Positions 63,801-64,000 of a stretch of DNA of 64,000 nt are shown one piece after another. Made by a program: the position numbers and the translations under genes. The DNA comes from Pithys albifrons albifrons. Taxonomy: Eukaryota; Chordata; Aves; Passeriformes; Thamnophilidae. The stretch lies in NCBI RefSeq assembly GCF_047495875.1, contig NC_092466.1, positions 19,030,561-19,094,560 of the forward strand. The letters are read 5' to 3'. Position 1 is the first letter of the stretch; each line of letters begins with the position of its first letter. Below the pieces are notes generated by a model. That model did not search any database and was not told the DNA's origin. It saw nothing but the letters and a program-made list of their open reading frames with translations.

Positions 63801-63896
63801 TGGAAACGTTCTGGAAAAATGATAGTGGTAGAATCCTTGCTGAAAATATGGCACAAGCAAGGTCACAGAGTGTTATTTTTTACTCAGTCAAGACAG
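27406..63896 (+). CDS. ERCC6: ERCC6 (CSB) DNA repair ATPase, spliced, 3' partial
   Basis: Encodes CSB, the SWI2/SNF2-family DNA-dependent ATPase that binds stalled RNA polymerase II in the nucleus and starts transcription-coupled nucleotide excision repair. Twelve coding exons join without phase conflict into 2580 nt (860 codons): 27406-27836, 30185-30305, 32267-32372, 34205-34925, 43844-43969, 47664-47822, 52126-52261, 58873-59043, 59474-59650, 60963-61079, 62491-62586 and 63678-63896. The protein matches human CSB almost end to end. Domains by residue: leucine latch about 98-120, coiled-coil-prone 144-205, basic 286-303, acidic 365-390 and 421-436, Walker A GLGKT 528-532, DEGH 639-642, motif [11 protein letters not shown] in exon 10, motif IV at the end of exon 13. 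The start ATG has A at -3 and lies 3 nt inside exon 2, matching the human start. Helicase motifs V-VI, the C-terminal domain and the ubiquitin-binding domain are beyond the window. Confidence 0.96.
27837..30184 (+). other. ERCC6: ERCC6 intron 2
   Basis: A 2.3-kb GT-AG intron ending in tttttggtttttttcag. No repeat family or hidden exon was recognised. Confidence 0.8.
30185..30305 (+). CDS. ERCC6: ERCC6 exon 3
   Basis: 121 nt, entering with a split Arg codon and leaving in phase 0 after ...KRQKYNK. The peptide [17 protein letters not shown] is nearly identical to human CSB and has heptad-like hydrophobic spacing. Acceptor tttttttcag, donor aag|gtaatt. Confidence 0.95.
30306..32266 (+). other. 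ERCC6: ERCC6 intron 3
   Basis: A 1.96-kb GT-AG intron. The acceptor ttcttgttgaag has a weak pyrimidine tract, but the reading frame and similarity fix the junction. No other feature was seen. Confidence 0.8.
32267..32372 (+). CDS. ERCC6: ERCC6 exon 4
   Basis: 106 nt encoding [19 protein letters not shown] and an acidic end (EFEEDE), continuing the coiled-coil-prone stretch. Donor gaag|gtatgt; leaves one base (G) to complete the first codon of exon 5. Confidence 0.95.
32373..34204 (+). other. ERCC6: ERCC6 intron 4
   Basis: A 1.8-kb GT-AG intron ending tttgttgtag. It contains a G/T-rich tract with several GGG runs at 33612-33644 that could form a G-quadruplex on the non-template strand. Confidence 0.8.
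34205..34925 (+). CDS. ERCC6: ERCC6 exon 5, large basic/acidic exon
   Basis: 721 nt, residues 220-459 plus two bases. It opens with [17 protein letters not shown] and [14 protein letters not shown], shared with human CSB. Next come a basic stretch ([16 protein letters not shown], possible nuclear localisation), a Lys-rich helix ([14 protein letters not shown]) and two acidic tracts. It ends in [17 protein letters not shown]. The frame is also open upstream of the acceptor ttgtag, but similarity begins exactly at the splice site. In primates the PGBD3 transposase exon is spliced on after this exon. Confidence 0.95.
34926..43843 (+). other. ERCC6: ERCC6 intron 5
   Basis: An 8.9-kb GT-AG intron, the largest here, ending tccttgtgtcactccag. 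It contains one solo LTR (38166-38728) and an unexplained 79-codon open frame at 36370-36609. No piggyBac transposase frame is visible. Confidence 0.8.
38166..38728 (+). mobile_element. Solo LTR of an avian endogenous retrovirus
   Basis: 563 bp, beginning tgtggtggtttaacccc and ending ccagccca, so it has the TG...CA termini of an LTR. It is flanked by tcagg (38161-38165) and tcacg (38729-38733), a 5-bp target duplication with one mismatch. Internal phrases ggttgggaatagccctttgg, ccttgtctctgtgtaagc and ctgctcagcaataac belong to an LTR type common in bird genomes. There is no internal viral coding sequence, so the provirus was lost by LTR-LTR recombination. A 5-bp duplication suits ERVL-like elements; I do not assign a subfamily. 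It sits in the same orientation as ERCC6. Confidence 0.8.
43844..43969 (+). CDS. ERCC6: ERCC6 exon 6
   Basis: 126 nt, residues 460-501 plus two bases. It encodes [11 protein letters not shown], an acidic stretch [11 protein letters not shown], then [13 protein letters not shown], the conserved lead-in to the ATPase core. The donor is TTTAA|gtatgt, so Lys is split AA+G across the junction. Confidence 0.95.
43970..47663 (+). other. ERCC6: ERCC6 intron 6
   Basis: A 3.7-kb GT-AG intron ending ttttccttgttttag. It holds a candidate cassette exon at 44306-44416, listed separately. No repeat family was recognised in the rest. Confidence 0.75.
44306..44416 (+). other. ERCC6: Candidate in-frame cassette exon of ERCC6 (unproven)
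   Basis: 111 nt with an acceptor (ttgctcttaatgcag) on the left and a donor (cca|gtaaga) on the right. Entered from exon 6 it is open throughout, and it exits with two bases that join exon 7 as CAG-TAC, so the ERCC6 frame is preserved with or without it. It would add 37 residues between LFK and YQQTG, including [12 protein letters not shown] and [13 protein letters not shown]. Human CSB has no such insert. It may be a lineage-specific alternative exon, a pseudo-exon or chance. No family recognised. Confidence 0.35.
47664..47822 (+). CDS. ERCC6: ERCC6 exon 7, Walker A (motif I)
   Basis: 159 nt, residues 502-554 plus two bases. [19 protein letters not shown] is followed by [13 protein letters not shown], the Q-like motif and Walker A that bind ATP (Lys at residue 531). 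Ends RTRGSNY with AG. The donor that keeps the frame is ag|gcaagt, a GC donor. Confidence 0.95.
47823..52125 (+). other. ERCC6: ERCC6 intron 7, GC-AG type
   Basis: A 4.3-kb intron with GC at 47823-47824 and AG at 52124-52125. The nearby GT at 47827 would shift the frame. No repeat family was recognised within it. Confidence 0.8.
52126..52261 (+). CDS. ERCC6: ERCC6 exon 8, motif Ia
   Basis: 136 nt, completing the split Arg codon and ending in phase 0 at residue 600. [19 protein letters not shown] is motif Ia; it is followed by [20 protein letters not shown]. Near-identical to human CSB. Donor aag|gtaatg. Confidence 0.95.
52262..58872 (+). other. ERCC6: ERCC6 intron 8
   Basis: A 6.6-kb GT-AG intron ending atcttttgctttttag. 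It holds a T11...A16 snap-back pair (52302-52312 and 52327-52342) and a TTA/TTG microsatellite (55289-55327). No coding or transposon sequence was recognised. Confidence 0.75.
55289..55327 (+). repeat. Imperfect trinucleotide microsatellite (ATT/GTT)
   Basis: Runs of att, then gtt, then att again, about 13 units with two interruptions. Intronic and of no evident function. Confidence 0.85.
58873..59043 (+). CDS. ERCC6: ERCC6 exon 9, motif II DEGH
   Basis: 171 nt, exactly 57 codons (residues 601-657). Contains [20 protein letters not shown] and [24 protein letters not shown], rather than DEAH, is the normal Walker B form in the CSB/Rad26 branch, and catalyses ATP hydrolysis. Donor cag|gtactt. 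Confidence 0.95.
59044..59473 (+). other. ERCC6: ERCC6 intron 9
   Basis: A 430-nt GT-AG intron ending tttattaatag. Nothing else was seen. Confidence 0.85.
59474..59650 (+). CDS. ERCC6: ERCC6 exon 10, motif III
   Basis: 177 nt, 59 codons (residues 658-716). [20 protein letters not shown] is motif III. It is followed by [19 protein letters not shown] and the [15 protein letters not shown] loop, essentially as in human CSB. Donor cag|gtaaat. Confidence 0.95.
59651..60962 (+). other. ERCC6: ERCC6 intron 10
   Basis: A 1.3-kb GT-AG intron ending tttttcttcctgttttcag. AT-rich, with short T runs; no repeat family was recognised. Confidence 0.8.
60963..61079 (+). CDS. ERCC6: ERCC6 exon 11
   Basis: 117 nt, 39 codons (residues 717-755). 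[20 protein letters not shown] and [19 protein letters not shown] form the linker between RecA lobes and its conserved Arg/Lys-rich motif. Donor cag|gtttgc. Confidence 0.95.
61080..62490 (+). other. ERCC6: ERCC6 intron 11
   Basis: A 1.4-kb GT-AG intron ending tggttgttttgttttgtag. It contains the perfect hairpin at 61388-61428. Confidence 0.8.
61388..61428 (+). repeat. Perfect 16-bp inverted repeat, 9-nt loop
   Basis: tttacagcaggaaaca at 61388-61403 and its exact reverse complement tgtttcctgctgtaaa at 61413-61428 flank the loop ctttagcac. In the ERCC6 pre-mRNA this would fold into a stable 41-nt hairpin. The stem is shorter than a typical pre-miRNA and pairing does not extend beyond it. It may be a small MITE remnant or a recent snap-back duplication. 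Confidence 0.85.
62491..62586 (+). CDS. ERCC6: ERCC6 exon 12
   Basis: 96 nt, 32 codons (residues 756-787). [20 protein letters not shown] then [12 protein letters not shown], matching human CSB at the equivalent place. Donor cag|gtgggc, phase 0. Confidence 0.95.
62587..63677 (+). other. ERCC6: ERCC6 intron 12
   Basis: A 1.1-kb GT-AG intron. Its acceptor, catgtattctttag, is ordinary. A second, stronger-looking acceptor inside it begins a candidate alternative exon at 62723. Confidence 0.75.
62723..62904 (+). other. ERCC6: Candidate poison or alternative last exon of ERCC6 (unproven)
   Basis: The acceptor gactttttttttctag ends at 62722 and the donor aaca|gtaagt begins at 62905, giving a 182-nt exon. 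Entered in phase 0 from exon 12 it reads 53 codons (starting [13 protein letters not shown]) to a TAG at 62882-62884. Inclusion would stop CSB after lobe 1 of the ATPase, either triggering nonsense-mediated decay or, if polyadenylated at the aataaa near 63090, making a truncated protein. No similarity to known proteins was recognised. Confidence 0.35.
63678..63896 (+). CDS. ERCC6: ERCC6 exon 13, start of second RecA lobe
   Basis: 219 nt, 73 codons (residues 788-860). [17 protein letters not shown] is followed by a divergent Ser-rich linker, then [20 protein letters not shown] and motif IV ([11 protein letters not shown]). The linker differs in sequence from human CSB while both flanks are conserved. 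Donor cag|gtaaga; downstream exons lie outside the window. Confidence 0.95.
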
Positions 63897-64000
63897 GTAA
63901 GATGAGCTAATTATTTTTAGTTTTATTTATCACTAAAACTAATAAAAGTGTGTGTGTGTTCCAACAAGATTTGTAATTAGAAACACCTTTTGTAGTGTCC
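63897..64000 (+). other. ERCC6: ERCC6 intron 13, truncated by window end
   Basis: Begins with gtaaga and contains a short (tg) run near 63950. No further exon before the end of the window. Confidence 0.85.

Noticed and set aside
1..64000. CRISPR arrays, operons, bacterial insertion sequences
   Set aside because: The window is vertebrate nuclear DNA; no regularly spaced repeats or prokaryotic gene organisation are present.

Overview
This is a vertebrate nuclear window, most likely from a songbird. It is AT-rich, with spliced genes, GT-AG introns, one GC-rich CpG island and avian-type repeats. The clade call rests on three repeats. At 8184-8322 a tRNA-Ile-like head is joined to a CR1 tail, the architecture described for the passerine SINE TguSINE1. 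At 25371-25575 there is a CR1 LINE fragment. At 38166-38728 there is a solo LTR of a type common in bird genomes.

Layout: bases 1 to about 26030 form a gene-poor intergenic block with no convincing coding exon. It holds a 5S rRNA-like pseudogene on the minus strand (2836-2954), the SINE, a CpG-rich patch (8970-9090), a doubtful tRNA-like SINE head (12658-12733), a MITE-like inverted repeat (16277-16328), a MEF2-like/CpG segment (20150-20480) and the CR1 fragment. In mammals the region upstream of ERCC6 leads to SLC18A3/CHAT. Neither appears here, so the block is probably the intergenic interval towards them.

A CpG island at about 26030-26760 is the promoter and non-coding first exon of one gene on the plus strand, which fills the rest of the window. 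The gene is ERCC6, encoding CSB (Cockayne syndrome B), the SWI2/SNF2-family ATPase of transcription-coupled DNA repair. Twelve coding exons (numbered 2-13) can be placed from the ATG at 27406 to 63896. Their splice phases agree throughout and they sum to 2580 nt, or 860 codons. They cover the N-terminal regulatory region with the leucine-latch motif, the basic and acidic region, the whole first RecA-like lobe (Walker A, DEGH, motif III) and the start of the second lobe. The remaining helicase motifs, C-terminal domain and ubiquitin-binding domain lie beyond the window.

The most notable observations are in the introns. A 111-nt, fully open, phase-preserving candidate cassette exon lies in intron 6 (44306-44416). 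A candidate poison or alternative last exon lies in intron 12 (62723-62904) and would truncate CSB inside the ATPase. Intron 7 uses a GC donor. A perfect 16-bp inverted repeat with a 9-nt loop lies in intron 11. Intron 5, which hosts the PGBD3 transposase in primates, shows no transposase here and carries a solo LTR instead.
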